Virus record (IMG/VR): IMGVR_UViG_3300036884_000103
Coordinates: 1-33,465 of that record
DNA length: 33,465 nt
DNA from: a virus
Reading direction: 5' to 3' (one strand)
In this document: piece after piece, positions 18,734 through 26,361 of the stretch
Layout: the number at the start of each line of letters is the position of its first letter
Position numbering within the stretch: the stretch's first letter is position 1
Translations under genes and position numbers: made by a program
Notes under the pieces: generated by a model
Told to the model about the DNA's origin: nothing
What the model saw: only the letters and a program-made list of their open reading frames with translations
Databases searched by the model: none

Positions 18734-20391
18734 GAATCCCGGAAAACCTCACCGAGCGCGACTCCCTCTATTACGACACCATCCGCAAGTGCGAGGTGAG
18801 CCGGAACTTCCGCATCGACTTCTACCGGAAGATGAAGCGATGGTACTTGACCGGCTCACAGGAGATGGAGCGGGCCAAGTTCAACAAGCTCCTGGCCCAC
18901 ACGGACATGCTCACGTCCTACCTCTACAGCCAGGACACCACGCGCTTTGCCTGCACGCTCCCCCCGCACGCCATGCGCCCGTGGTTCAAACACCTCCAGG
19001 TCATCCGGGACGAGTTCGCCTACCTGTGGCACGAATCGGACAGCGATAAGCAATTCGGCATGGCGCTGGACTGGAGCATCCCCTACGGCGCCACGCTCAT
19101 CAAGGTGCTCGCGGCGCCCACACCCCGCCTCCGGTATCTGCACCCGGGCCAGTTTGGCGTGATCCAAGAAGATTGCCCCGACCTGGACGACCAGGAAGCC
19201 ATGGTGCATTGGTTTGTGATCGGGGAGAGCCAGTTGCAGCGGTCGCTCGGACAAGGCGAGCGAGGCCAAGCCCTCTTCAACGCGCTCAAGGCCACGGCGA
19301 CCCCCGGGCCCTCCTCACCCCCCGAGGAGAGCATGCCCCCGGCAATGAGCGCGGTGATGCTGTCGCAGACGCGCCCCACCATCGCCGGGAACGTGGTCAT
19401 CGGGGCCGCGCACGGCATCCCCGAAGCGCGGGTGGATGAGCCGACCATCGAACTGGCGGAGCTGTGGATCTGGGATGATGACGCGATGGATTACCGATGC
19501 GTCACGTTCGCCGAGACCATCGGGCAAGTGCTGTGGGAGCGGAAGGGAAAGAACCTCGTGGAGTTCGGCGAGCACCCCTTTACCCTGGTCTCTCCCTACG
19601 TGGACCCGGAATACCTCTGGGGCCTCTCGGAGATGCTGAACCTGATTGGCTTGCAGGTCTTGCGTGAGACCCGCATGGGCCAGATTGATAAGCTCCTCGC
19701 CAAGCAACTGAAGCGGACGCTCTCGTTCTCCAACTGGCCGGGGATCACGGAAGAGAAAGCCGAGGCCATGCGGCAATCGGGACTCTTGACGAACTCAAGC
19801 CCGATGGCGAAGGTCGAGGACATCACCGCGCCCATGCCGCCGGACGCCTTCGCCGAGGTCAAGGAGTTTGATCGCATGTTCGGCGAGGCCGAGGGCATGC
19901 CGTCCGTTCTGCAGGGGGAATCCGACCCGTCCGCCCGCGCCGGCAACCAGGTTGGCCAGATGGCCCGTTTTGCCGGGACGCGCATCCGAAAGCGGGCGGG
20001 CATCACGCAGGACCAACTTGAAGAAGCCGCCACCAAGTTCCTGCGCGTGTTCCGGCGGGTGGATGATACGGTGTACGAATTGCCGGGCGAGGAGGGAGAG
20101 TCGGAAAAGTTCCTCCTGGCGCACCTCCCTGCCACAATCTCGCTCCGGGTGTCCGCGCACAGTTCCACGCCGCTAGCCGCACCGGAGACCCAGGAGAAGG
20201 CCGAGCGCATGATGAAGCACAAGGCCATCGGCTTGGAAGATTATGTCGAGATGGTGGACCCGCCGCGGGCCGATTCCCTACGGTTGAAGGCACAGCACAT
20301 CGAGAAGGCACAGGCGGCGGCAGCCAAGGAGAAGTTCGACGCCGCGATGAAGATCCAGGAGATGAAGGCGACGAAGGGAGGGAGGCGCTGA
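18730..20391 (+). CDS. Portal protein (head-tail connector)
   Basis: This 553-residue protein is read from ATG 18730. The layout is that of podovirus-type portals: an N-terminal region with FYRKMKRWYLTGSQEMERAK, DWSIPYGATLIKVL, a long central segment ending GLSEMLNLIGLQVLRETRMG (stem and crown helices) and LLAKQLKRTLSFSN, MPSVLQGESDPSARAGNQVG, then a C-terminal Lys/Ala-rich helix. It forms the dodecameric ring through which the terminase pumps DNA. Its position after the terminase and before the scaffold supports the call. No single catalytic motif exists, so the call is by pattern. Confidence 0.85.
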   Translation: MRIPENLTERDSLYYDTIRKCEVSRNFRIDFYRKMKRWYLTGSQEMERAKFNKLLAHTDMLTSYLYSQDTTRFACTLPPHAMRPWFKHLQVIRDEFAYLWHESDSDKQFGMALDWSIPYGATLIKVLAAPTPRLRYLHPGQFGVIQEDCPDLDDQEAMVHWFVIGESQLQRSLGQGERGQALFNALKATATPGPSSPPEESMPPAMSAVMLSQTRPTIAGNVVIGAAHGIPEARVDEPTIELAELWIWDDDAMDYRCVTFAETIGQVLWERKGKNLVEFGEHPFTLVSPYVDPEYLWGLSEMLNLIGLQVLRETRMGQIDKLLAKQLKRTLSFSNWPGITEEKAEAMRQSGLLTNSSPMAKVEDITAPMPPDAFAEVKEFDRMFGEAEGMPSVLQGESDPSARAGNQVGQMARFAGTRIRKRAGITQDQLEEAATKFLRVFRRVDDTVYELPGEEGESEKFLLAHLPATISLRVSAHSSTPLAAPETQEKAERMMKHKAIGLEDYVEMVDPPRADSLRLKAQHIEKAQAAAAKEKFDAAMKIQEMKATKGGRR

Positions 20392-20552
20392 TGTTCCAAT
20401 GCTTAATTGATCTTTTTATGCCCCTGCCCAAGACTGGTGTCATATCAGAAATCAAGAGAGACGGGTTTGAAGTCTGGATGCGAAGAGAGACTATCAAAGC
20501 CCTAGAGGAGATTGCAGCTAGAAAAGGGGCCGGCGATAAGTTCTTGACATAG
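20391..20552 (+). CDS. Unknown 53-residue protein
   Basis: ATG 20391 overlaps the portal TGA, with GGGAGGGAGGCGCTG upstream, and the frame ends at TAG 20550-20552. The product (MFQCLIDLFMPLPKTGVISE, then IKRDGFEVWMRRETIKALEE) is a short mixed fold with a helical C-terminus. No family is recognised. Its last codons coincide with a consensus -35 box. Confidence 0.55.
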   Translation: MFQCLIDLFMPLPKTGVISEIKRDGFEVWMRRETIKALEEIAARKGAGDKFLT

Positions 20553-20572
20553 AAAACGCCCCCCCGTACCGT
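20544..20572 (+). promoter_or_regulatory. Possible promoter before the capsid genes
   Basis: A consensus TTGACA (20544-20549) is followed after 17 bases by TACCGT (20567-20572), only 3 of 6 to the -10 consensus. The gene-free stretch 20553-20696 follows and holds short hairpins and a strong terminator, so this promoter could make a small RNA of about 90 bases rather than the capsid message. Confidence 0.35.
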
Positions 20573-20630
20573 AAAAGTCGAACCCCACGTCGCGTCTAGC
20601 TAACGCGGCGGGATATTATCCGAAGCAGAG

Positions 20631-20667
20631 CGCCAATCCATGCATGGTGGATTGGCGTTTTGCTTTT
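20631..20667 (+). terminator. Strong Rho-independent terminator
   Basis: CGCCAATCCA (20631-20640) pairs perfectly with TGGATTGGCG (20648-20657) around a seven-base loop and is followed by TTTTGCTTTT. It separates the terminase/portal block from the scaffold/capsid block. Upstream small hairpins (CGCGT/ACGCG at 20591-20607; GGAT/ATCC at 20611-20621) give a folded 3' region. Confidence 0.85.
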
Positions 20668-20696
20668 GGGCCATCACCCGAAAGGAGGCGATAGGA

Positions 20697-20750
20697 ATGG
20701 AGACTCGTGAGCGGAAGCACAAGAAGTCCGGACGCAAGGGCAAGCGGTAA
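20697..20750 (+). CDS. 17-residue very basic peptide
   Basis: ATG 20697 after a strong CGAAAGGAGGCGATAGGA opens a frame METRERKHKKSGRKGKR ending at TAA 20748-20750. Ten of 17 residues are Arg, Lys or His. Despite its length, the ribosome site and the resemblance of its end (GRKGKR) to the peptide at 31821 support expression. It may bind DNA or the capsid interior. Confidence 0.55.
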   Translation: METRERKHKKSGRKGKR

Positions 20751-20849
20751 GTGGCGGCAACTCGTCGGCAGCGTCAGGCGTCCCGCCGGAGCGTGCGACT
20801 AGCGCAGCGGGCCGCGCAGTATCGCCGGAAGAACCGGCGGAAGAGGTGA
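20751..20849 (+). CDS. 32-residue arginine-rich peptide
   Basis: GTG 20751 directly follows the previous TAA. The product (first residue Met from GTG) is AATRRQRQASRRSVRLAQRA, then AQYRRKNRRKR, with about 14 arginines. It resembles a protamine-like or RNA/DNA-binding peptide. The spacing to the preceding and following genes is tight. The function is unknown. Confidence 0.5.
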   Translation: MAATRRQRQASRRSVRLAQRAAQYRRKNRRKR

Positions 20850-20853
20850 GGGA

Positions 20854-21285
20854 ATGCCAGATACCCCCCCGTCCATGATGGGAGCGCCAGGAGCACCGGG
20901 ATCGCCGCCGCCCGTCCCAGGAGCGGCCCCGCCGTCTCCTGCGCCCGCCGCCGCGCCGATGTCCGCGCCTGCCCCCGGGGCAGGGCAACACGCGAAAGGC
21001 CGTCTCCGTCTCCAGATCATCGCGAAACTCTTGAACGAGACCGTCGGCATGCTGGCGATGGGCTCCGATGAATGGAAAGACGCCATCGGCATGTTGAAGC
21101 TCGCCGGTCCCTATGGCGGGGGGGCATCTGACTCCCCGCTCCAGCAAAGTGAGATCAAGAGCATGGGGGCGAACGCCTCCCAACTTCCCGCAATCAATCC
21201 GGCGCAGCGCCAGGCCTTCGCCAATCTGATTCGGCAAAAGACCGGGCAACCCGCGCCGCCAGCCGCGCCCCCCGCGGGCGTATGA
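20854..21285 (+). CDS. Pro/Ala-rich virion-region protein
   Basis: This 143-residue protein starts at ATG 20854 after AAGAGGTGAGGGA. The first 45 residues are low-complexity Pro/Ala/Gly, followed by a helical domain (KGRLRLQIIAKLLNETVGML) and another Pro/Ala tail. It has the look of a disordered accessory or scaffold-associated protein. Location just after the portal terminator and before the scaffold suits capsid assembly. No family is recognised. Confidence 0.6.
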   Translation: MPDTPPSMMGAPGAPGSPPPVPGAAPPSPAPAAAPMSAPAPGAGQHAKGRLRLQIIAKLLNETVGMLAMGSDEWKDAIGMLKLAGPYGGGASDSPLQQSEIKSMGANASQLPAINPAQRQAFANLIRQKTGQPAPPAAPPAGV

Positions 21286-21292
21286 GGACACG

Positions 21293-21481
21293 ATGATTCC
21301 AAAGGAACCCCGCGCCGGGTCTGGAGCGATCCGCGACCCGCGGGACGCGAAGCAGAACAAGGGCCAGATCATCAACCCCCCTCGCTACATGAAGATGGGC
21401 GGGTTTGACGGCCCCAGCAAGCCGGGTAGTGGCAAGATGGGAATGACGGTCGAGAAGCCCATGAAGGGCGCAAAGGAGTAG
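21293..21481 (+). CDS. Unknown small structural-region protein
   Basis: This 62-residue protein starts at ATG 21293 after TATGAGGACACG. It is Gly/Pro/Lys-rich (KEPRAGSGAIRDPRDAKQNK, GFDGPSKPGSGKMGMTVEKP) and is probably disordered. It lies eight bases after the preceding gene and six before the next. A minor virion component is possible from position only. Confidence 0.55.
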   Translation: MIPKEPRAGSGAIRDPRDAKQNKGQIINPPRYMKMGGFDGPSKPGSGKMGMTVEKPMKGAKE

Positions 21482-21487
21482 ACGGCC

Positions 21488-22009
21488 ATGCCGGAAGTCT
21501 CCGACCAGGACGCCTCGGTCCTCCGCATGTTTCAAGACATGGACACTGATCCCGAGGTCCGCCTCGGCCTCCGCAAGCTCATCAAGCAGAAGTACCCCAA
21601 GCAGTTCATTCCCGAAATCGACCTCCCGGCCCGCGAAGTGGCTCGATTGAAGCCACAACTGGACGAGATCACCTCGCTTCGCAACGACTTCACCGCCTAC
21701 AAGAACAAGGAAACCACCGAACGGGAGTGGGGCAAGGTCGTCGGAAGCGCCATCACGGCCGAAGAGCGCCCCGAGGTCGAAAAGCTGATGACTGATCGGC
21801 TGATTGGGGATGTCGTGACCGCCGCCAAGGTCTTCAAGATGGAGAAGGCGGAAGCAGACCATACCTCCGCGGAACCTCGCGTAGGCCCGGCCCCGATCGA
21901 GTGGCCGCAAGACAAATACAAGGGTTTGGTCGAGAATCCGACCAAATGGGCCAGAAATGAGGCTTACGCTGCCCTCCAGGACGTGGCGAAGGGCAAGGCG
22001 GGCTTCTGA
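21488..22009 (+). CDS. Putative scaffolding protein
   Basis: This 173-residue protein starts at ATG 21488. It is charged and mostly helical, with a central coiled coil (LPAREVARLKPQLDEITSLR), an acidic character and no hydrophobic core segments, and it lies directly before the major capsid gene. This is the usual place and composition of internal scaffolds that guide procapsid assembly. No sequence signature confirms it. Confidence 0.6.
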   Translation: MPEVSDQDASVLRMFQDMDTDPEVRLGLRKLIKQKYPKQFIPEIDLPAREVARLKPQLDEITSLRNDFTAYKNKETTEREWGKVVGSAITAEERPEVEKLMTDRLIGDVVTAAKVFKMEKAEADHTSAEPRVGPAPIEWPQDKYKGLVENPTKWARNEAYAALQDVAKGKAGF

Positions 22010-22025
22010 GTGAAAGGAGGACAAG

Positions 22026-23081
22026 GTGCCTGTTGCGGGTAGTGGTATCCTCCCGGCATCGGGAGCGATTTACAATGAATTGAGCTATCTGACCCGGCGC
22101 GCGTTCGTGCCGAAGCTCATCGTCCAGGTCTACAAGGCGTCTCCCACAATCGCCACCTTCCTGGCGAACGCGCAGAGCGCTTCGGGCGGTGTGAGCCCCA
22201 TCACAGTCCCCGTGCAGGGCGGCCAGTTTGTCAAGACCGCCGCGGCGGGATACGATGGCTCCTTCGCGGCTCCCCAGGCGTTGCAGGGGGCGTACAACGC
22301 CGAGTTCGACCTCGGCGCCATCGTGACCCCGATCCCCTTCTTGGGGATGGAATCCATGGTGCAGGTCAACGCGGCGGTGATCCCGATTCTCGAAGCCCGC
22401 ATGAACGACGCGGGCAACTCCCAGGCGGAGTATTACAGCCTGGCCCTGTGGAACTCCGACGCGACCACAGGCACGAGCGCCTCCGATTCCTTCGGTAACA
22501 CCATCACCTACAGCGCCCTGGACATCTCCGGCTTCCCGGCCCTGTTCAGCGCGACCTCGACCTACGGCGGCCTGTCGCGGAGCACCTATTCGTGGTTCGC
22601 TCCGGGCATCAAGGCCGTCACCGGATCGCCAGCGCCCACCCGCGCGTCGGTCCTGCAGTACATCATCAGCGCGACGAAGACGAACGGCGGCGAAATGCCG
22701 AACTTCGGCGTGACCGGAATGGGGACGTGGAGCCTCTTGGCGCAGGACTTCCTGGCGCAAGAGTATTACACGGTGGGACCGGGCGAGGGCTTCGACAAGA
22801 CGGCGGGCGGCGTGCGGGCGGCGTTTGTGGCACTGGTCGTGGGCGGCGTGCCGATCTACTGCGACCCCTACGCGACGGAGGGCAGCTTCTACTTCTTCAA
22901 TGACAAGTATGCGTGCTTCTATTTGCATGAGGACGCAGCTTGGAGTTTCACCGGATTTGCCTCTAGCTTAGCGAACTACCAGCTCGGCTACGTCGGGGCG
23001 GTCGTGACGCTGGGGCAGTTCGTGTGCATGAAGCCGGCGTCCGCGACGGTCGTGACTGGTTACTCGTACAACACGGTCTAG
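22026..23081 (+). CDS. Major capsid protein
   Basis: This 351-residue protein starts at GTG 22026, where GTGAAAGGAGGACAAG gives a strong ribosome site. It is rich in Ala, Gly, Ser, Tyr and Phe with few charges, as capsid proteins are. Segments such as SGAIYNELSYLTRRAFVPKL, ALWNSDATTG and the C-terminal LGYVGAVVTLGQFVCMKP fit a HK97-type shell protein of this size. Position after the scaffold and before the adaptor genes fits. Expression is expected to be high given the ribosome site. Confidence 0.8.
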   Translation: MPVAGSGILPASGAIYNELSYLTRRAFVPKLIVQVYKASPTIATFLANAQSASGGVSPITVPVQGGQFVKTAAAGYDGSFAAPQALQGAYNAEFDLGAIVTPIPFLGMESMVQVNAAVIPILEARMNDAGNSQAEYYSLALWNSDATTGTSASDSFGNTITYSALDISGFPALFSATSTYGGLSRSTYSWFAPGIKAVTGSPAPTRASVLQYIISATKTNGGEMPNFGVTGMGTWSLLAQDFLAQEYYTVGPGEGFDKTAGGVRAAFVALVVGGVPIYCDPYATEGSFYFFNDKYACFYLHEDAAWSFTGFASSLANYQLGYVGAVVTLGQFVCMKPASATVVTGYSYNTV

Positions 23082-23094
23082 GGAGGAACGCAGG

Positions 23095-23379
23095 ATGGGA
23101 CTTGACAAGGTTACTCTCGGACAGTCGATGGTGCTCGGCGCCGCGGGCTCGCCGTTCGGGGCCGTCACCACCTATGTGCTCAGCAGCACGGGGAAGATCC
23201 TCCCGTCAGGGGATTGGTTTGTCCAGGGCGTGGCGGGCATCAAGGTCCAGCTCTTGACGGACAACTCGGCCAACTGGGTAGACATTACCCCCACCGGCAC
23301 GGGCGGGATGTTCTGGTCGGACGGCTATGTCGTCCGGGTGTATGGCACGGGCTCGGCGCTCTGCTATCAGATCCGGTAG
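23095..23379 (+). CDS. Small beta-rich virion protein, possible head decoration
   Basis: This 94-residue protein starts at ATG 23095 after TAGGGAGGAACGCAGG. Sequence such as VLGAAGSPFGAVTTYVLSST and GGMFWSDGYVVRVYGTGSAL has the alternating pattern of beta strands. A gene of this size just after the capsid is often a decoration or cement protein. The assignment rests on position and composition. Confidence 0.55.
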   Translation: MGLDKVTLGQSMVLGAAGSPFGAVTTYVLSSTGKILPSGDWFVQGVAGIKVQLLTDNSANWVDITPTGTGGMFWSDGYVVRVYGTGSALCYQIR

Positions 23380-23388
23380 AGGTGCCCC

Positions 23389-24027
23389 GTGACGCTGTCG
23401 GACTATTTGACCGACACGCGGCGACTGCTGCATGATTCGACGGCCCAGTATTGGTCGGATGCGGATCTGACCGCCTACATCAACAAGGGCCTACAACGGG
23501 TCGCCGAGCGATGTAAGCAGGTGCGCCTCTTGCAGTCGGTCACCCTGGCCGCCGGCACGAGTCCGTATACCGTGAACTACTCCACCCTCCCGAACACGGG
23601 CACCATTGACGTGCTCGGGATCGTGGTGATCTGGGGGAATACCCGGATTCAGTTGCGGCAGAAGTCCTATACGTGGCTGACGACCTTCGGCCAGCCGTGG
23701 ACGACCTATACCGACATGCCGCAGTTCATGGCCCGCTACGGGAAAAGCCAGATCATCCTGGCCCCGCCGCCGGGGATCATCTATCAAAGCGAATGGGACA
23801 CCGCCGTCTATCCTCCCGCGCTCGTCAATGCCCTGGACGTGGATGTCTCAGGCGCTCCCTACACCGAGCCCGTCCCCTACTACGCCGCCTACTGGGCGAA
23901 GATGACCTTCCAGCAATACGACGAGGCGGCCAAGTTTAACGCCATGTATAAAGAAGCGATGGCGGCCTGTCCGACGATTGCGATGGAGCGCATGATCGAC
24001 AGCATGTACGACCAGGAAGACGACTGA
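23389..24027 (+). CDS. Head-tail adaptor protein (SU10-adaptor type)
   Basis: This 212-residue protein starts at GTG 23389. The N-terminal SDYLTDTRRLLHDSTAQYWS, then DADLTAYINKGLQRVAERCK, is typical of phage adaptor proteins that sit under the portal. The middle has the characteristic beta region (GTSPYTVNYSTLPN, YGKSQIILAPPPG), and the C-terminal helices contain PYYAAYWAKMTFQQYDEAAK. It joins the portal to the nozzle. The stop overlaps the next ATG at 24027. Confidence 0.8.
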   Translation: MTLSDYLTDTRRLLHDSTAQYWSDADLTAYINKGLQRVAERCKQVRLLQSVTLAAGTSPYTVNYSTLPNTGTIDVLGIVVIWGNTRIQLRQKSYTWLTTFGQPWTTYTDMPQFMARYGKSQIILAPPPGIIYQSEWDTAVYPPALVNALDVDVSGAPYTEPVPYYAAYWAKMTFQQYDEAAKFNAMYKEAMAACPTIAMERMIDSMYDQEDD

Positions 24028-25361
24028 TGCCCTCCGAGAATGAGAAGAAGCGCGGCGAGCCCTCGCGGGAGACCAAGCAATACCGCGAGTGGAAGGGGAT
24101 GAATCAGACCGACGCGCGAACGGCCATTGACGACACGGAATGGTGGTGGCTAGAGAACGCCATGACGGTCGGCAAGGGCAAGGTCCGCATCCTCCCGCAC
24201 CAAGGCCCCGCCGTCTACACCGCCCCGTTCCTGATTGTCGGGCTCTACGGCGTAATGCTCCTCAACATTCCGTATCTGATCTGCATCCTGTCGGATGGCT
24301 CGATGGTGCAGGTGACGCTGGGGGGGATGCCTACACAGATTGCCCCCGCCGGGACGGTGACAGCCGCGGCGGACGTGAGCGTGTGGCAGGGGACCCGTAT
24401 CCTCATCCTGGACCCGGTGCATGGGTACATGACGTGGGACGGCGCAACGTTCACCGTGCTCGACGCCAGCAAATTGGGGACGACCATCGCCGTGTTCTCC
24501 GGGCGGGTGTGGCTGGCGAACGCGCGAACCATCACCTTTACGGATGCGGGCAGCTATACCAGCTTTGCAGGCTCCGGGGGGAGCTTCCCCATCACGGATG
24601 AAGCCTTCCCGGGGAACATCACCCGCCTCCTCTCTGCGATGGAGCAACTCTGGATCATCGGACAGGGAGCCGTCAACGCTCTCTCTAACGTTCAGGTTGT
24701 CGGAGGGATTGCCACCTTCAGCAACACTAACATCGTCTCGGGTGTCGGGACGCCAAACCGGCTCTCAGTGATTGCCTTCTTCCGGGCGCTGGCGTTTCTG
24801 AGCAAGGCGGGTGTCTACGGCTTGGTCGGAGTCACGCCGCAGAAGTTGAGCGACAAGCTGGACGGACTCTTCCCCGGACTCACCCTGACTCCGGATACGC
24901 CGGCGGCCCTGATGACCTTGAACGAATTGCCGGTCCTCTGTCTCCTCGTCACCTACAACGACCCGGCAACGTCTCCCTCCACCCCCCGCCCCGTGGTCAT
25001 GTGCTACTCGCAAGGCAAATGGTTCATGGCCTCGCAAGGGGCGCTGACCCTCATCGCGGACGTCGTGGTGAGTGGAGCCTGGCAGGCGTGGGGAACCGAC
25101 GGGAAGACACTCTTCGCCCTCTTCGGGGACGCGGCAACTCCCGTGGCCTACACCATCCGGAGCAAGCTATACGACTTCGGCTCGATGGTGACGATGAAGC
25201 AGATGTATCGGATCATGCTGGAATTTTCCGCCACCGGCATCATCAATCCTCAAGTGACAATCGAGACCGAGAAAGGCTCGCAGGTTGCAAACCTGTCGCT
25301 GGCGAATTATTCGTTCTGGGTCAACAACGCGGGGCAAGTTGTTCCGTGGACTACGGCGTAA
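24027..25361 (+). CDS. Tail nozzle-like protein (beta-propeller type)
   Basis: This 444-residue protein is read from ATG 24027. It starts with TDARTAIDDTEWWWLENAMT then VGKGKVRILPHQGPA, like the first repeats of podovirus nozzle or DNA-stabilisation proteins. The rest is strand-rich with repeated blade-like motifs (YLICILSDGSMVQV, GTRILILDPVHGYMTWDG, VFSGRVWLANARTITF). Placement straight after the adaptor matches the nozzle in podoviruses. It would close the tail channel below the adaptor ring. Confidence 0.72.
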   Translation: MPSENEKKRGEPSRETKQYREWKGMNQTDARTAIDDTEWWWLENAMTVGKGKVRILPHQGPAVYTAPFLIVGLYGVMLLNIPYLICILSDGSMVQVTLGGMPTQIAPAGTVTAAADVSVWQGTRILILDPVHGYMTWDGATFTVLDASKLGTTIAVFSGRVWLANARTITFTDAGSYTSFAGSGGSFPITDEAFPGNITRLLSAMEQLWIIGQGAVNALSNVQVVGGIATFSNTNIVSGVGTPNRLSVIAFFRALAFLSKAGVYGLVGVTPQKLSDKLDGLFPGLTLTPDTPAALMTLNELPVLCLLVTYNDPATSPSTPRPVVMCYSQGKWFMASQGALTLIADVVVSGAWQAWGTDGKTLFALFGDAATPVAYTIRSKLYDFGSMVTMKQMYRIMLEFSATGIINPQVTIETEKGSQVANLSLANYSFWVNNAGQVVPWTTA

Positions 25362-25370
25362 TGGAATGGA

Positions 25371-25643
25371 ATGGCACAAGGACTGCAAAGCTATAGCGAT
25401 GCCACGCGGCGACAGCGAACAAGCCCGCAGGAACGCGCGGCCTGGTCCTGGGCAGGGTCCGCACCGCTCAACGCCTCCGGACAAATCGTGCAGTGGATCT
25501 CAGTGTCCGGATTCGTCGTCTTTCAAACGGCGGCCTCTCTCTCCGTCTTCGGGCATTACCTGGGCTGGACGATCACCGGGACCGACGTGCCGTGGGATCT
25601 GTCCGGGATTGCGGTGGAGTATGACTTGGGGCGCGAATGGTAA
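25371..25643 (+). CDS. Unknown 90-residue virion-region protein
   Basis: Three ATGs lie at 25361, 25366 and 25371, and the frame uses 25371. The first part is polar (AQGLQSYSDATRRQRTSPQE), and then a hydrophobic, Ser/Gly-rich part (QIVQWISVSGFVVFQTAASL) that may form beta strands. It overlaps the next ATG at 25637. It is probably a minor tail or head protein. No family is recognised. Confidence 0.55.
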   Translation: MAQGLQSYSDATRRQRTSPQERAAWSWAGSAPLNASGQIVQWISVSGFVVFQTAASLSVFGHYLGWTITGTDVPWDLSGIAVEYDLGREW

Positions 25644-25975
25644 ACCCGCTGCTCTGGCAAGATTTGCCGTTCGGCAACCTGGACGCCTGGGCGTCGTTTC
25701 TGCGGGATCATGCCGATCTTCACACGGATCTGTGGCTCAAGACCGTGCTCGCCACCAAGCCGCAATACAACGCGCACCCGCTGGCCGATGGGGGCGGGGC
25801 GTCGTGGCTGTGGGCGAACTGGGAGGAGCATACCGGGGCGGCGCGGAGCTGGGGGATTGCGGAACCCCCCGACCTCGCTTCCTACGATTTGAACGATCAA
25901 TCGCAGTTTGCGGATTGGATGCAGAGCCATGCCGCTGACCATGTTCGACTCAACAGTGTCTCCGGGATTGTCTGA
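25637..25975 (+). CDS. Unknown 112-residue protein
   Basis: ATG 25637 overlaps the previous frame. The protein is Trp-, Asp- and His-rich (NPLLWQDLPFGNLDAWASFL, RDHADLHTDLWLKTVLATKP), soluble and helical. Similar small acidic proteins lie between nozzle and ejection genes in uncharacterised podoviruses. No role can be assigned from the sequence. Confidence 0.55.
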   Translation: MVNPLLWQDLPFGNLDAWASFLRDHADLHTDLWLKTVLATKPQYNAHPLADGGGASWLWANWEEHTGAARSWGIAEPPDLASYDLNDQSQFADWMQSHAADHVRLNSVSGIV

Positions 25976-26351
25976 GAAGACATCCCCGCCTTTGATGGTG
26001 CGACATTTACGAGACAGTGATGTGCTAGAGCCTCCCCGATGGCGCATGGGGAAATTGAGGCCGAACAACGAAACTACGCTGGTTTGCGTAGATGAAAATG
26101 AGAAGGTACGGGGAATCTGTTGGATGTCGTATGGGGGTCCGGTGGCGATGATCGGTATTTGGTTTCACGCGGAGCCGCAAGCGGCAATCCTGTTGGCAAA
26201 AGCGTCTTTGACGATGGCGAAGTCGTATGGATGCGCGATGCTCCTCACGCACACCATCGAAAACTCAAAGCTCCTTCGCGTACTGACGAAAATGGGATGG
26301 AAGGTGAATACCGACTTCAAGTCGGTCGCGGTAGGGAAACTCATCACATAA
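25929..26351 (+). CDS. Possible GNAT-like protein
   Basis: This roughly 140-residue frame uses ATG 25929, overlapping the previous gene, although ATG 25941 or 25995 are also possible. The core TTLVCVDENEKVRGICWMSY, then FHAEPQAAILLAKASLTMAK, and SKLLRVLTKMGWKV has the order (strand, long helix, K.GW ending) of N-acetyltransferases in the GNAT fold, often found in phage structural regions. The cofactor loop is not clear, so the match is weak. Confidence 0.5.
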   Translation: MPLTMFDSTVSPGLSEKTSPPLMVRHLRDSDVLEPPRWRMGKLRPNNETTLVCVDENEKVRGICWMSYGGPVAMIGIWFHAEPQAAILLAKASLTMAKSYGCAMLLTHTIENSKLLRVLTKMGWKVNTDFKSVAVGKLIT

Positions 26352-26361
26352 GGGGAGGCCG

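Noticed and set aside
20567-20640. tRNA-like 5-bp stem with 7-base loop (20591-20607)
   Set aside because: No T-arm, D-arm or acceptor stem can be built around it on either strand.
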